A stretch of DNA of 64,000 bases, from the NCBI RefSeq assembly GCF_900114215.1, contig NZ_FOSG01000002.1:310001-374000 (forward strand), given 5' to 3'. Under the pieces are notes generated by a model. The model was not told where the DNA came from and did no database searches. It worked only from the letters and a program-made list of their open reading frames with translations. How positions within the stretch are numbered: the stretch's first letter is position 1; every line of letters starts with the position of its first letter. Below are positions 8,440 to 16,451 of the stretch, piece by piece. The translations under genes and the position numbers were made by a program. This DNA comes from Streptomyces mangrovi (GTDB taxonomy: Bacteria > Actinomycetota > Actinomycetes > Streptomycetales > Streptomycetaceae).

Positions 8440-8918
8440 AATAGCCCGCCGCCAGGCCGTCCGACCTGCCCGGGAGGCATCCGGCGCGGTCCGGCGCCGC
8501 CTTGGCGGCGGCCCGTTCCCGGAGATCGGCCGGGCGCGGATGCGGGATCAGGGGGTACAGTGATATTGGGCCCGCTTCCTGACAGCGGGTTCTGCGCATA
8601 CTGTGTTATCCGGGCTCCGGGGACGTCCTCCGGGCCCGCAACGGATGCCCGGTCGGTGGCCCGATCGGCTCCGACACGACCGCCCTCCACGTGGGCCGTA
8701 TGCGGAGCGACGGCTGTGGACACACGCAGCCGGGCGTTCCGCGCGGGCCGCGGTGAGGGGCCCGCTCGCGCGGTACGAGCGCTTGAGCGAGAGCCCGTGG
8801 TCCCGCGCCGCGAGGCCGCCCGACAGGCAGCCGGCGTCCGGTGCGGTACGACCCACCCCGCTCCCCCGGGGTGCGCCCTCGCTCCCCCGTCCCGCGTCTC
8901 ACGGAAGAGGCAAGCATC
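8440..8918 (+). promoter_or_regulatory. Long divergent intergenic region and probable rhlE leader
   Basis: About 480 bp without a convincing gene. A TANNNT box (TACAGT, 8557-8562) is a plausible -10 for rhlE and would leave a leader of roughly 350 nt. The segment 8470-8520 has short GC hairpins near the start of the divergent ferritin-like gene. GGAAGAGG at 8903-8910 is the helicase ribosome-binding site. RNA-helicase genes often carry long regulated leaders, so the length may be functional, but I cannot assign a fold. Confidence 0.45.
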
Positions 8919-10670
8919 CTGACCACCACATTCCGAGAGCTCGGGATCCTTCCCGAGACCGCCGAGGCCCTGGAAGCCGTCGGCATCATGTCCCCGTTCC
9001 CCATCCAGGAGATGACCCTCCCGGTCGCACTGTCCGGCTCGGACGTCATCGGCCAGGCCAAGACCGGCACCGGCAAGACCCTCGGCTTCGGTCTGCCGCT
9101 CCTGGAGTCCGTCGTCGTCCCCGCCGACGTCGACGCCGGCCGGGCCGCACAGGACCAGCTGACCGACGCCCCGCAGGCGCTCGTGGTCGTCCCCACCCGC
9201 GAGCTGTGCCAGCAGGTCACCAACGACCTCCTGACCGCGGGCAAGGTCCGCAACGTCCGGGTGCTGGCGATCTACGGCGGCCGCGCCTACGAGCCCCAGG
9301 TCGAGGCGCTGAAGAAGGGCGTCGACGTGGTCGTCGGCACCCCGGGCCGTCTCCTCGACCTGGCCGGCCAGCGCAAGCTGAGCCTGGCGCACATCCGCAC
9401 GCTGGTGCTGGACGAGGCCGACGAAATGCTCGACCTCGGCTTCCTGCCGGACGTCGAGAAGATCATCCAGCAGCTGCCCGTCAAGCGGCAGACGATGCTG
9501 TTCTCCGCGACCATGCCGGGGCAGGTCATCTCCCTGGCCCGGCGCTACATGTCGCAGCCCACCCACATCCGCGCCACCGCGCCGGACGACGAGGGCGCGA
9601 CGGTGGCCAACACCGCGCAGTACGTCTTCCGGGCGCACTCGCTGGACAAGGTGGAGATGGTCTCCCGGATCCTGCAGGCCGACGGCCGCGGACTGGCGAT
9701 GATCTTCTGCCGCACCAAGCGGACGGCGGCCGATGTGGCCGACCAGCTCTCCCGCCGCGGTTTCGCCGCGGGCGCGGTGCACGGCGACCTCGGCCAGGGG
9801 GCGCGCGAGCAGGCGCTGCGCGCCTTCCGCAACGGCAAGATCGACGTGCTCGTCTGCACCGACGTCGCCGCCCGCGGCATCGACGTCGAGGGTGTCACGC
9901 ACGTGGTCAACTACCAGACGCCGGAGGACGAGAAGACCTATCTGCACCGCATCGGCCGCACCGGCCGCGCGGGCAACACGGGTACGGCCGTCACCCTCGT
10001 CGACTGGGACGACATCCCGCGCTGGCAGCTGATCAACAAGGCGCTGAACCTGGACTTCAACGATCCGCCGGAGACGTACTCCACCTCCTCGCACCTGTAC
10101 GAGGCGCTGGGCATCCCCGAGGGCACCAAGGGGATACTGCCGCGCGCCGAGCGCACCCGTGCCGGGCTCGCGGCCGAGGAGGTCGAGGACCTGGGCGAGA
10201 CCGGGGGACGCGGCAGGGGCCGCGGCCGCGGGGCCTCGGCCACCGCCACCGCCACCGACACCGCCACCGCCACCGCCACCGAGGAGCGCGCGCCGCGCAC
10301 CCGTACCCCGCGCCGGCGCCGCCGCACCCGCGGCGGCCAGACCGTGGAGCACCCCGGTGCCGGCACCGCCCCGGAGCCGGCGGGTCCGGCCGGTGGGGCG
10401 GAGGACTCCGGGACGTCGGCCGACGCCTCCGGTGAGGCGCGCAGGCCGCGCCGCCGCCGTACCCGCGCCGGAGCCGGCACCGCCTCCCAGACGGGCCGGG
10501 CCGAGCACTCCGCGCACGCCGAGGCCCCGGCCGCGCAGGCCGGCGAGGGCGCGTCCGCGGACGGGCCGGGAGACGCCTCGGGCGAGGCACGCAGGCCGCG
10601 CCGCCGCCGTCGCACCCGCGGCGGAGTCGGCACCCGCCCGGCGGCCACGGAGACCGCCCCGGAGAGCTGA
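8919..10670 (+). CDS. rhlE: DEAD-box ATP-dependent RNA helicase, RhlE type
   Basis: About 583 residues. The helicase core (residues 1-~400) shows the Q motif (FPIQEMTLPVAL), Walker A AKTGTGKT, PTRELCQQ, DEAD in VLDEADEML, FSATMP, ARGIDVEGVTHVVNY and HRIGRTGR. The C-terminal ~170 residues are disordered and basic, with an Ala-Thr run and three GEARRPRRRR-type repeats likely to contact RNA. It should unwind RNA in ribosome assembly or mRNA turnover. The start is uncertain: family proteins begin MTTTFRELG, and here that position is a CTG (8919) with GGAAGAGG 8 nt upstream; the nearest standard in-frame start upstream is GTG 8841, which lacks a ribosome site. Confidence 0.93.
   Translation: MTTTFRELGILPETAEALEAVGIMSPFPIQEMTLPVALSGSDVIGQAKTGTGKTLGFGLPLLESVVVPADVDAGRAAQDQLTDAPQALVVVPTRELCQQVTNDLLTAGKVRNVRVLAIYGGRAYEPQVEALKKGVDVVVGTPGRLLDLAGQRKLSLAHIRTLVLDEADEMLDLGFLPDVEKIIQQLPVKRQTMLFSATMPGQVISLARRYMSQPTHIRATAPDDEGATVANTAQYVFRAHSLDKVEMVSRILQADGRGLAMIFCRTKRTAADVADQLSRRGFAAGAVHGDLGQGAREQALRAFRNGKIDVLVCTDVAARGIDVEGVTHVVNYQTPEDEKTYLHRIGRTGRAGNTGTAVTLVDWDDIPRWQLINKALNLDFNDPPETYSTSSHLYEALGIPEGTKGILPRAERTRAGLAAEEVEDLGETGGRGRGRGRGASATATATDTATATATEERAPRTRTPRRRRRTRGGQTVEHPGAGTAPEPAGPAGGAEDSGTSADASGEARRPRRRRTRAGAGTASQTGRAEHSAHAEAPAAQAGEGASADGPGDASGEARRPRRRRRTRGGVGTRPAATETAPES
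10240..10280 (+). repeat. (ACCGCC)n repeat in the rhlE tail
   Basis: About seven copies of a CCACCG/ACCGCC hexamer, with one GAC interruption, encoding an alternating Ala-Thr run in the disordered C-terminal tail. The frame is kept whatever the copy number. Confidence 0.8.
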
Positions 10671-10719
10671 CGGCACGCGGCCGACGCACACCGCCGCCGC
10701 ACACCCGTGATCACGAAGA

Positions 10720-10757
10720 CGCCCGCCCCCGGCCGCACCCGCGGCCGGGGGCGGGCG
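10720..10757. terminator. rhlE terminator hairpin
   Basis: A perfect 17-bp G/C stem (10720-10736 with 10741-10757) around an ACCC loop, 50 nt after the rhlE stop. It is a typical strong actinobacterial terminator without a U-tract. Confidence 0.85.
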
Positions 10758-10810
10758 CCGTCATGGGGGCGGGCGTACTCATGGGCGCGGGCGTACTCAT
10801 GGGCGCGGGC
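10757..10810 (+). repeat. 18-bp tandem repeat upstream of hydrolase gene
   Basis: Two exact copies of GTACTCATGGGCGCGGGC (10775-10792, 10793-10810), preceded by a diverged copy (10757-10774). The array lies between the rhlE terminator and the -10 box of the next gene, where a -35 element would be expected. Confidence 0.85.
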
Positions 10811-10820
10811 GGAGGGCCGC

Positions 10821-10833
10821 TAGCCTCGCCCTC
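10821..10833 (+). promoter_or_regulatory. -10 box of a leaderless promoter
   Basis: TAGCCT at 10821-10826 ends 7 nt before the ATG at 10834 and there is no Shine-Dalgarno, so transcription probably starts at or next to the start codon. No clear -35 is visible because the upstream bases belong to the 18-bp repeat. Confidence 0.55.
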
Positions 10834-11727
10834 ATGAGCAAGCCGCCGACCCTGACCCTGCCGCCCGGCGCCCGGGCGTACCGCCTTCGGACCGCGCGCG
10901 GCGGCTTCGCCGTGCACGACGCGGGTGAGCCGCGCGCCGGTACGGCCCTGCTGGTGCCCGGGTTCACCGGCAGCAAGGAGGACTTCATCGCCCTGCTCGC
11001 CCCGCTGGCCCGCGCGGGCTTCCGCGTGGTGGCCGTGGACGGCCGCGGGCAGTACGAGACCGAGGGGCCGCGCGAGCTCGACGCGTACGCCCAGGACGAG
11101 CTGGCCCTGGACGTACTGGCCCAGGCGGAGGCGCTCGGCGGGGGCGGCGGGGGCGTCCATCTGCTGGGACACTCCCTGGGCGGGCTGATCGCCCGCGCCG
11201 CCGTGCTGCGGGACGCGGCCCCCTTCCGCTCACTGACGATCATGAGTTCCGGGCCCGCCGCCATCACGCGTCTCCAGCAGGAGCGCACCAGGATGCTGAT
11301 CGAGGCGCTGGCGGTGCTGGACATGGAGTCGGTGTGGCGGGCCATGCGCGACCTGGACCCGCCGGAGGCCGCGGACGAGTCCACCGGCACGGCCGTGGCC
11401 GAGTTCCTGCACCGCCGCTGGCTGGCCACCGTCCCCGAACAGCTCGTCGCCACCGGCCGCCAGCTGCTGACCGAGCCGGACCGGGTCGGGGAGCTGGCGG
11501 CCGTGCCACTGCCCAAGCACGTGCTGTCGGGCGAGGTGGACTACGCCTGGCCGGTTCCGCTGATGGACGAGATGGCGCGGCGGCTGGACGCCCGGCGCAC
11601 GGTGGTGGCGGGCGCCGAGCACTCGCCGGGGGCCGAGCGTCCGGGGGAGACGGCCGAGGCGCTGGCCGCCTTCTGGCACGACTGCGGGGACGGTGCGGGG
11701 GACGGGGCCGGGACCGGTTCCGTCTAG
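10834..11727 (+). CDS. Alpha/beta hydrolase
   Basis: A 297-residue serine hydrolase-like protein. The nucleophile elbow GHSLGG places Ser114, and the acid is probably in LSGEVDYAW and the base in AGAEHSPG. An early PGFTGSKEDF supplies the oxyanion hole. No signal peptide is visible, so it is cytoplasmic. The substrate is unknown; esterase or lysophospholipase-like activity is possible. The gene appears leaderless. Its TAG stop overlaps the TAG stop of the convergent marC-family gene within the palindrome CTAG, leaving no intergenic space. Confidence 0.87.
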   Translation: MSKPPTLTLPPGARAYRLRTARGGFAVHDAGEPRAGTALLVPGFTGSKEDFIALLAPLARAGFRVVAVDGRGQYETEGPRELDAYAQDELALDVLAQAEALGGGGGGVHLLGHSLGGLIARAAVLRDAAPFRSLTIMSSGPAAITRLQQERTRMLIEALAVLDMESVWRAMRDLDPPEAADESTGTAVAEFLHRRWLATVPEQLVATGRQLLTEPDRVGELAAVPLPKHVLSGEVDYAWPVPLMDEMARRLDARRTVVAGAEHSPGAERPGETAEALAAFWHDCGDGAGDGAGTGSV

Positions 11728-12332
11728 CCGCCGCCCTGGATGAACCGCGTGACACCGTTGGCGATCTGCTGGACCGCGATCGCCGACAGCAGCATGCCCG
11801 ACAGCCGGGTCACCAGGACCACGCCGCCGTCCTTGATGACGCGGATGATCAGCAGCGAGTACCGCATCACCAGCCACAGCACGATGTGCAGCGCGGCGAT
11901 GGCCGTCCACACCGCGGCGTGGTCGGCCGGCCCGTCCGCCCGCTGCACGGCCAGGATGACGGAGACGATCGCGCCGGGCCCGGCCAGCAGGGGCATGCCC
12001 AGCGGCACCAGCGCGGCGTTGACGTCCTTGGTCTGCGTGGGCTCCTCCGCCCTGCCGGTGAGCAGGTCCAGGGCGACCAGCAGCAGCAGGAGACCGCCCG
12101 CGACCATCAGCGCGGGGATCGACACGTGCAGGTAGTCCAGGATCTGCTGCCCCAGCAGGCCGAAGACGGCGATCACCCCGAAGGCGACGGCGGTGGCCTG
12201 CAGCGCCATCCTGCGCTGGACCTTGACCGGGCGTCCGGAGGAGAGGGCGAGGAAGATCGGGATGATGCCGGGCGGGTCCATGATCACGAAAAGTGTGACA
12301 AAGACGGATCCGAAGAGGGCGACGTCGAACAC
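11724..12332 (-). CDS. MarC family integral membrane protein
   Basis: A 202-residue protein from GTG 12332 with AAGG about 8 nt upstream. Six hydrophobic segments, and the MarC/UPF0056 signatures IMDPPGIIPIFLAL near the N-terminus and VPLGMPLLAGPGAIVSVI in the middle, identify the family. MarC was once linked to multiple antibiotic resistance, but that role was withdrawn and its transport substrate is unknown. It lies 53 bp downstream of the PHP gene on the same strand and probably shares its transcript. Its stop is shared with the convergent hydrolase gene. Confidence 0.9.
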   Translation of the reverse strand: MFDVALFGSVFVTLFVIMDPPGIIPIFLALSSGRPVKVQRRMALQATAVAFGVIAVFGLLGQQILDYLHVSIPALMVAGGLLLLLVALDLLTGRAEEPTQTKDVNAALVPLGMPLLAGPGAIVSVILAVQRADGPADHAAVWTAIAALHIVLWLVMRYSLLIIRVIKDGGVVLVTRLSGMLLSAIAVQQIANGVTRFIQGGG

Positions 12333-12385
12333 GGTGCTGCCTTGCGTGATGTGCGCGGTGCGCGCGGTGGGGATCTGAGGGCGGT

Positions 12386-13231
12386 TCAGGCGGAGACGGG
12401 CGCCGCGCCTGATCCGCGGGCGGCGATCTCGGCGTAGACGTCGGGGGCGGTGGTGTACTCCCCGAGCCGGCAGGTCTTGCGGCTGCCGTGGTAGTCGCTG
12501 GACCCGGTGGCCAGCAGGCCGAGGTCGCGGGCCATGCCGCGCAGCCGCTCGCGGGCCGCGGCGTCGTGGTCCATGTGGTCCGCCTCGATGCCGTCGAGTC
12601 CGGCGGCGGCCAGTTCCGCGACGGCGCTCTCCGGCACGCACTGCCCGCGTTTGACGGCCAGGGGGTGCGCGAAGACCGCGACTCCTCCGGCGCCCTTGAT
12701 CAGCCGGATCGCCTCGAAGGGGTCCAGTTCGTGCTTGCCGACGTAGGCGCGGCCGTCGTCGGCGATCCACTCGGCCGTGAAGGCGTCGGAGACGGTCTCG
12801 ACGACGCCCAGCTCCACCATCGCGCTCGCGATGTGCGGGCGGCCCACCGAGCCGTCCCCGGCGATCTCGGCGACCCGCTCCCAGGTGATCGGCACGCCCA
12901 GCTCGCGGAGTGCGGCCACCATGCCCTTCGCCCTCGGCACCCGGTCGTCGCGGACGAGTTCGCGCTCGCGGGCCAGCTCGGGCTCGGCCGGGTCGAACAG
13001 GTAGGCCAGCATGTGCAGGCTCACACCGTCCAGGCGGCAGGAGAGCTCCGCGCCGGGGACGAGGGTGAGGCCCGCGGGGAGGGCGGCGATCGCCTCGCCG
13101 TACCCGGCGACCGTGTCGTGATCGGTCAGCGCCACCACGTCCAGTCCGGCGGCCGCGGCGTTCCGCACCAGCTCGGCGGGGGTGTCGGTGCCGTCCGAAG
13201 CGGTGGAGTGGGTGTGCAGGTCTATGCGCAC
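12386..13231 (-). CDS. PHP-domain metal-dependent phosphoesterase
   Basis: A 281-residue cytoplasmic enzyme, GTG 13231 with GGGAG 8 nt upstream. PHP metal-ligand motifs are all present: DLHTHSTASDG at the N-terminus, LTDHDT near residue 37, PGAELSC near 60, FAHP near 190 and GSSDYHG near 245. The family includes the TrpH/RNase AM-type 5'-3' exoribonucleases and nucleoside bisphosphate phosphatases, the most likely activity here. The substrate cannot be fixed from sequence. It is likely co-transcribed with the marC-family gene. Confidence 0.9.
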   Translation of the reverse strand: MRIDLHTHSTASDGTDTPAELVRNAAAAGLDVVALTDHDTVAGYGEAIAALPAGLTLVPGAELSCRLDGVSLHMLAYLFDPAEPELARERELVRDDRVPRAKGMVAALRELGVPITWERVAEIAGDGSVGRPHIASAMVELGVVETVSDAFTAEWIADDGRAYVGKHELDPFEAIRLIKGAGGVAVFAHPLAVKRGQCVPESAVAELAAAGLDGIEADHMDHDAAARERLRGMARDLGLLATGSSDYHGSRKTCRLGEYTTAPDVYAEIAARGSGAAPVSA

Positions 13232-13352
13232 GGTACGTAGCTCCCACGGCGGACGGCTGAGGCGGACACTCCAGAGTAGAACAGACGCGTGCCCGGTCCG
13301 TCCCGCGCCCGGCCGGCCGCCGGAGCACGGGCTCCCGGAGCACGACCGCCGG

Positions 13353-14003
13353 TCAGCCCCCGGGACGTGTGAGCAACTGGGGGGAGAGCGCCCCGCACGG
13401 CACCAGCTCCACCTCGGCCCCCGCCTCCCGCAGATCCGTGAGCACCAGCTCGTCGTACATCAGCATCCCGGACTGCTCGGGCCAGACGATCGCCCACAGC
13501 CACAGGCCGCGCGCCTCCCCCGCGAACACCGCGCGGTCCTCGGGGGCTTCGTCCACCAGCCACAGCGGGGTGGGCCGTCCGGCCGCCAGGACCTTCGCGT
13601 GCGGGGGCCGGTCCACGTCGATCAGCGGGCCGGGGTCGGGGCCGGGGACTCCGGCGTAGCGCGCCCCGAGCCCGACGCCCAGCTCCTCGGCGATCAGCAG
13701 CAGTTCGCCGGGGCCGCCGAGCGGGCCGGGGCCGGAGCAGGCCACTGCCGTGGCGCGGCCGCCGCCGCGGTCGTCGCCCGCGTAGGCGATCCCGGTGAAC
13801 AGCCAGCCGACCGGCAGCGGCCAGGGCATCCACACCGGGACCTGGGCTCTGTGGAGGACCACGCCGAGCGCCTCGACGCTCGGTGGGAGGACCGGCTGCA
13901 GCGGGTGGACCGCGCCGTGCACGTCGCACTGCCAGGAGTCGGTGAAGAGACCGGGCGCCCTGACACGGCCGCCGCACTTCGGGCAACTGGGTTCGCCCCT
14001 CAT
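13353..14003 (-). CDS. Conserved zinc-ribbon protein (DUF6758-like)
   Basis: A 216-residue protein beginning MRGEPSCPKCGGRV, with CPKC at residues 7-10 and a second ligand pair in SWQCDVHG, consistent with one zinc ribbon. The rest is a mixed fold rich in Trp/Pro (PVWMPWPLPVGW) with no transmembrane or catalytic signature. It resembles a conserved Streptomyces protein of unknown function; the DUF number is from memory. ATG 14003 has GGAGG about 12 nt upstream; a GTG nine bases earlier is possible. It follows the SUFU-domain gene on the same strand. Confidence 0.75.
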   Translation of the reverse strand: MRGEPSCPKCGGRVRAPGLFTDSWQCDVHGAVHPLQPVLPPSVEALGVVLHRAQVPVWMPWPLPVGWLFTGIAYAGDDRGGGRATAVACSGPGPLGGPGELLLIAEELGVGLGARYAGVPGPDPGPLIDVDRPPHAKVLAAGRPTPLWLVDEAPEDRAVFAGEARGLWLWAIVWPEQSGMLMYDELVLTDLREAGAEVELVPCGALSPQLLTRPGG

Positions 14004-14082
14004 GGGCCCCACGGTCCTCCCCGGGAAGCCACGCGTCAAGGACGGTCACCCGTACGGATCGGCCGCGTCCCTCCGGCCGGAC

Positions 14083-14694
14083 TCAGTCCGTCAGGGGCAC
14101 GGACGCCCGCCGTGGATCGCGCAGGTCCGTGCCGCGGGCCAGCCAGCGCTCCTGGAGCTCCGCCGCGCCGTGCACCCGCTTCCAGGCCGCCTCGTTGGGC
14201 GTCATCGGCAGCAGGGGGAGGAAGCGCACCGGGTCCATCGGCGGATCGAGCTCCAGGTCCTCCACCAGCCCTCCGGGCTCGGCGACCAGCACGGAGGTGA
14301 AGGAGGCGCCCGGCCACAGCGGCTCGCCCACGTCCAGCGAGGCGCCGGGGGCCACGACCACGCCCTCGACCTGGGGGGAGGCGGCGAGCACGGCGAGCGG
14401 GCGCAGCACCTTGTCGGTGTCGGCCGCCCCGGCGCGCACCGTCAGCACCAGCTCGGCGCGGGGCCCCCGTTCGGGGTCGGCGAGTACGTCGGAGGGGTCG
14501 GCCATGGGGGCCGCCGACATCCCCAGGGTGGCGTAGCGCACCAGGCCGTTCCCGCCGCCGGGGCCCTCCCCGGCGTCCGGGAAGCGCAGCACCTCGATCC
14601 GGTCGGCGCCCAGGAAGGTCACCGCCGCCCGTGCGTCGGGCTCCCCCAGGGCGCTGCGCAGCCGGGCCTCGACCAGTTCCAGAACGTGTGCCAT
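14083..14694 (-). CDS. Suppressor-of-fused (SUFU) domain protein
   Basis: A 203-residue soluble protein. The C-terminal half contains the SUFU-family pattern: a loop reading LWPGASFTSVLVAEPGG, then FLPLLPMTPNEAAWKR. In animals SUFU binds Gli factors; bacterial members are functionally unassigned and often occur as immunity-like or housekeeping proteins. No toxin gene is adjacent here, and the neighbours are housekeeping genes. The ATG at 14694 has no Shine-Dalgarno but is 6 nt after a TATGCT box, so the mRNA is probably leaderless. Confidence 0.82.
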   Translation of the reverse strand: MAHVLELVEARLRSALGEPDARAAVTFLGADRIEVLRFPDAGEGPGGGNGLVRYATLGMSAAPMADPSDVLADPERGPRAELVLTVRAGAADTDKVLRPLAVLAASPQVEGVVVAPGASLDVGEPLWPGASFTSVLVAEPGGLVEDLELDPPMDPVRFLPLLPMTPNEAAWKRVHGAAELQERWLARGTDLRDPRRASVPLTD

Positions 14695-14700
14695 ACGGCG

Positions 14701-14728
14701 AGCATAGATCGTGTATTGATCAGGCAAA
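14701..14728 (-). promoter_or_regulatory. Leaderless promoter of the SUFU-domain gene
   Basis: On the minus strand, TTTGCC (14728-14723) and TATGCT (14706-14701) are separated by 16 bp, and the -10 ends 6 nt before the ATG at 14694. This is the best-formed promoter in the window for a transcript starting at its start codon. Confidence 0.65.
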
Positions 14729-14782
14729 GAGGGTACGCGTCGGCCCCGGAACGGGATGGACGGACGTCCATGAGTGCTACCG

Positions 14783-14797
14783 TTGACCGCTGGTCAA
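14783..14797. promoter_or_regulatory. Inverted repeat TTGACC-N3-GGTCAA in the corA upstream region
   Basis: A perfect 6-bp palindrome with a 3-bp spacer. Its left arm could also act as a -35 for a plus-strand promoter, with TACACA ~15 bp on as a poor -10. The divergent region 14729-15179 holds no convincing gene. If transcription starts here the corA leader would be about 370 nt. The palindrome could be an operator; no regulator is indicated. Confidence 0.45.
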
Positions 14798-15179
14798 GGC
14801 GTGTACACAGATTTCCCCCAGCGGGGACCGGCCGGAGGAGGTGGGGCTGCGATGGATCCGAGTCGACCGTGCAGTACCAGCCGCTCTTCCGTACGGCAGC
14901 CACGTCCCCTTGCCTGAGGGCCTTCCTCCCCCACCGCCGGGCGGTGAAACCTTGGAAGTCCCCTCCTTTTCCTCCTGCGGACCGGCTTCGCGGAAGAGCG
15001 CGTGAGTCCCCCTGCTCGACCGACGTTCTCAGCGAACGCCGCCTGTGCGTACGGTCCCGCGTGGTGCCCGCTTTGCAGACCTCCGGCCCGTGGACTTCTT
15101 GTCCCTCGGCCCCGTAGGCCCCCATTCCGGGCAGCGCTGCGCCCGTTCACCGGCGGCTCGGCACGCGAAGGAGCCCAGC

Positions 15180-16349
15180 ATGTCGATGATCCGTGACCTG
15201 CGCGCCGCGGTCCGCCCCGCCCTGCGCCGGGGCGGCCGCTCCCCCTACCCCTACGCCCACGACGGCTCCGCCGTCGACACCACCGCGACCAGCGCGGTGG
15301 TGGACTGCGCCGTCTACCGGGACGGCCGCCGCGAGTCGCGGCACATGACCCCGGCCGAGGCCCTGCGCTCCCTGCGCCACCGCGAGCCGGGGGAAGCTCA
15401 GGGACAGCAGGGGCGGCAGGACGGTCCGGGCGGCGGGGCGTTCGTGTGGATCGGCCTGCACGAGCCCACCGAGCGGGAGTTCTCCGGCATCGCCCGCGAG
15501 TTCGGCCTGCACCCGCTCGCCGTGGAGGACGCGGTGCACGCGCACCAGCGGCCGAAGCTGGAGCGGTACGACGACTCCCTGTTCACCGTCTTCAAGACGA
15601 TCCACTACGTCGAGCACGCCGAACTCACCGACTCCAGCGAGGTGGTGGAGACCGGCGAGGTGATGTGCTTCACCGGCCGGGACTACATCATCACCGTCCG
15701 GCACGGCGGCCAGGGCTCGCTGCGCACCCTTCGCCACCGGCTGGAGGACGACCCCGGGCTGCTGGCCAGGGGCCCCTCGGCCGTACTGCACTCCATCGCC
15801 GACCAGGTGGTGGACGGCTATCTGGCGGTCGCCGACGCGGTGCAGGACGACATCGACGAGGTGGAGATCCAGGTCTTCTCCGAGAGCGCGGGCAAGGGCC
15901 GCCGGGGCCGCGACGCGGGGCGGATCTACCAGCTCAAGCGGGAGGTGCTGGAGTTCAAGCGGGCGGTCTCGCCGCTGCTGCGGCCGATGCAGCTGCTGAG
16001 CGAGCGGCCGATGCGGCTGGTCGACCCCGACATCCAGAAGTACTTCCGCGATGTGGCGGACCATCTGACCCGGGTCAACGAGCAGGTGCTCTCCTTCGAC
16101 GACCTGCTCAACTCCATCCTCCAGGCGAACCTGGCCCAGGCGACGGTCGCGCAGAACGAGGACATGCGGAAGATCACCTCGTGGGCGGCGATCTTCGCCG
16201 TCCCGACGATGATCGCCGGGATCTACGGCATGAACTTCGACTACATGCCGGAACTCCAGTGGCGTTACGGCTACCCGGCCGTCATGACCGTGATCGTCGG
16301 GATCTGCTACGCCATCCACCGCGGCTTCAAGCGCAACGGCTGGCTGTAG
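15180..16349 (+). CDS. corA: CorA-family magnesium/cobalt channel
   Basis: A 389-residue protein from ATG 15180 with GAAGGAG 6 nt upstream. The cytoplasmic N-domain (to ~residue 310) contains CorA landmarks: FVWIGLHEPTEREF, PLAVEDAVHAHQRPKLERY, FKTIHYV and a long coiled stalk helix. Two C-terminal transmembrane helices follow, the first ending in the selectivity motif YGMNFDYMPEL and the second in the basic tail KRNGWL. It should form a pentameric Mg2+ channel in the plasma membrane. A 35-residue basic/Tyr-rich N-terminal extension is longer than in E. coli CorA. It lies ~3 kb upstream of an MgtE_N/CBS gene, so two magnesium-linked genes are close together. Confidence 0.94.
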   Translation: MSMIRDLRAAVRPALRRGGRSPYPYAHDGSAVDTTATSAVVDCAVYRDGRRESRHMTPAEALRSLRHREPGEAQGQQGRQDGPGGGAFVWIGLHEPTEREFSGIAREFGLHPLAVEDAVHAHQRPKLERYDDSLFTVFKTIHYVEHAELTDSSEVVETGEVMCFTGRDYIITVRHGGQGSLRTLRHRLEDDPGLLARGPSAVLHSIADQVVDGYLAVADAVQDDIDEVEIQVFSESAGKGRRGRDAGRIYQLKREVLEFKRAVSPLLRPMQLLSERPMRLVDPDIQKYFRDVADHLTRVNEQVLSFDDLLNSILQANLAQATVAQNEDMRKITSWAAIFAVPTMIAGIYGMNFDYMPELQWRYGYPAVMTVIVGICYAIHRGFKRNGWL

Positions 16350-16377
16350 GGCCCGCCGGGCCCGCCGGGCCCGCCGG
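16349..16377. repeat. GGGCCCGCC x3 tandem repeat at the end of corA
   Basis: Three exact 9-bp copies begin within the corA stop codon. Each contains the palindrome GGGCCC, so the array can fold and may serve as a terminator. Confidence 0.8.
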
Positions 16378-16395
16378 TCGTGGAAGGCCGAAAAC

Positions 16396-16435
16396 GGGAG
16401 GACGGGAGGACGGGAGGACGGGAGGACGGGAGGGC
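16396..16435. repeat. GGGAGGAC x5 tandem repeat
   Basis: Four exact 8-bp copies and a fifth with one change, in the 100-bp gap between the convergent corA and EamA genes. It is strongly purine-rich on the plus strand. Copy number probably varies between strains. Confidence 0.85.
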
Positions 16436-16451
16436 GGGAGCGGACGGCGCG

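Noticed and set aside
8013..10691. An 892-codon minus-strand frame opposite rhlE
   Set aside because: It mirrors the helicase gene, lacks domains, and ends inside the ferritin-like gene in a different frame.
14729..15179. A Mg2+ riboswitch (M-box-like) upstream of corA
   Set aside because: The leader is long, but I could not find the conserved helices or loops of a known Mg2+ leader by eye; only a palindrome is recorded.
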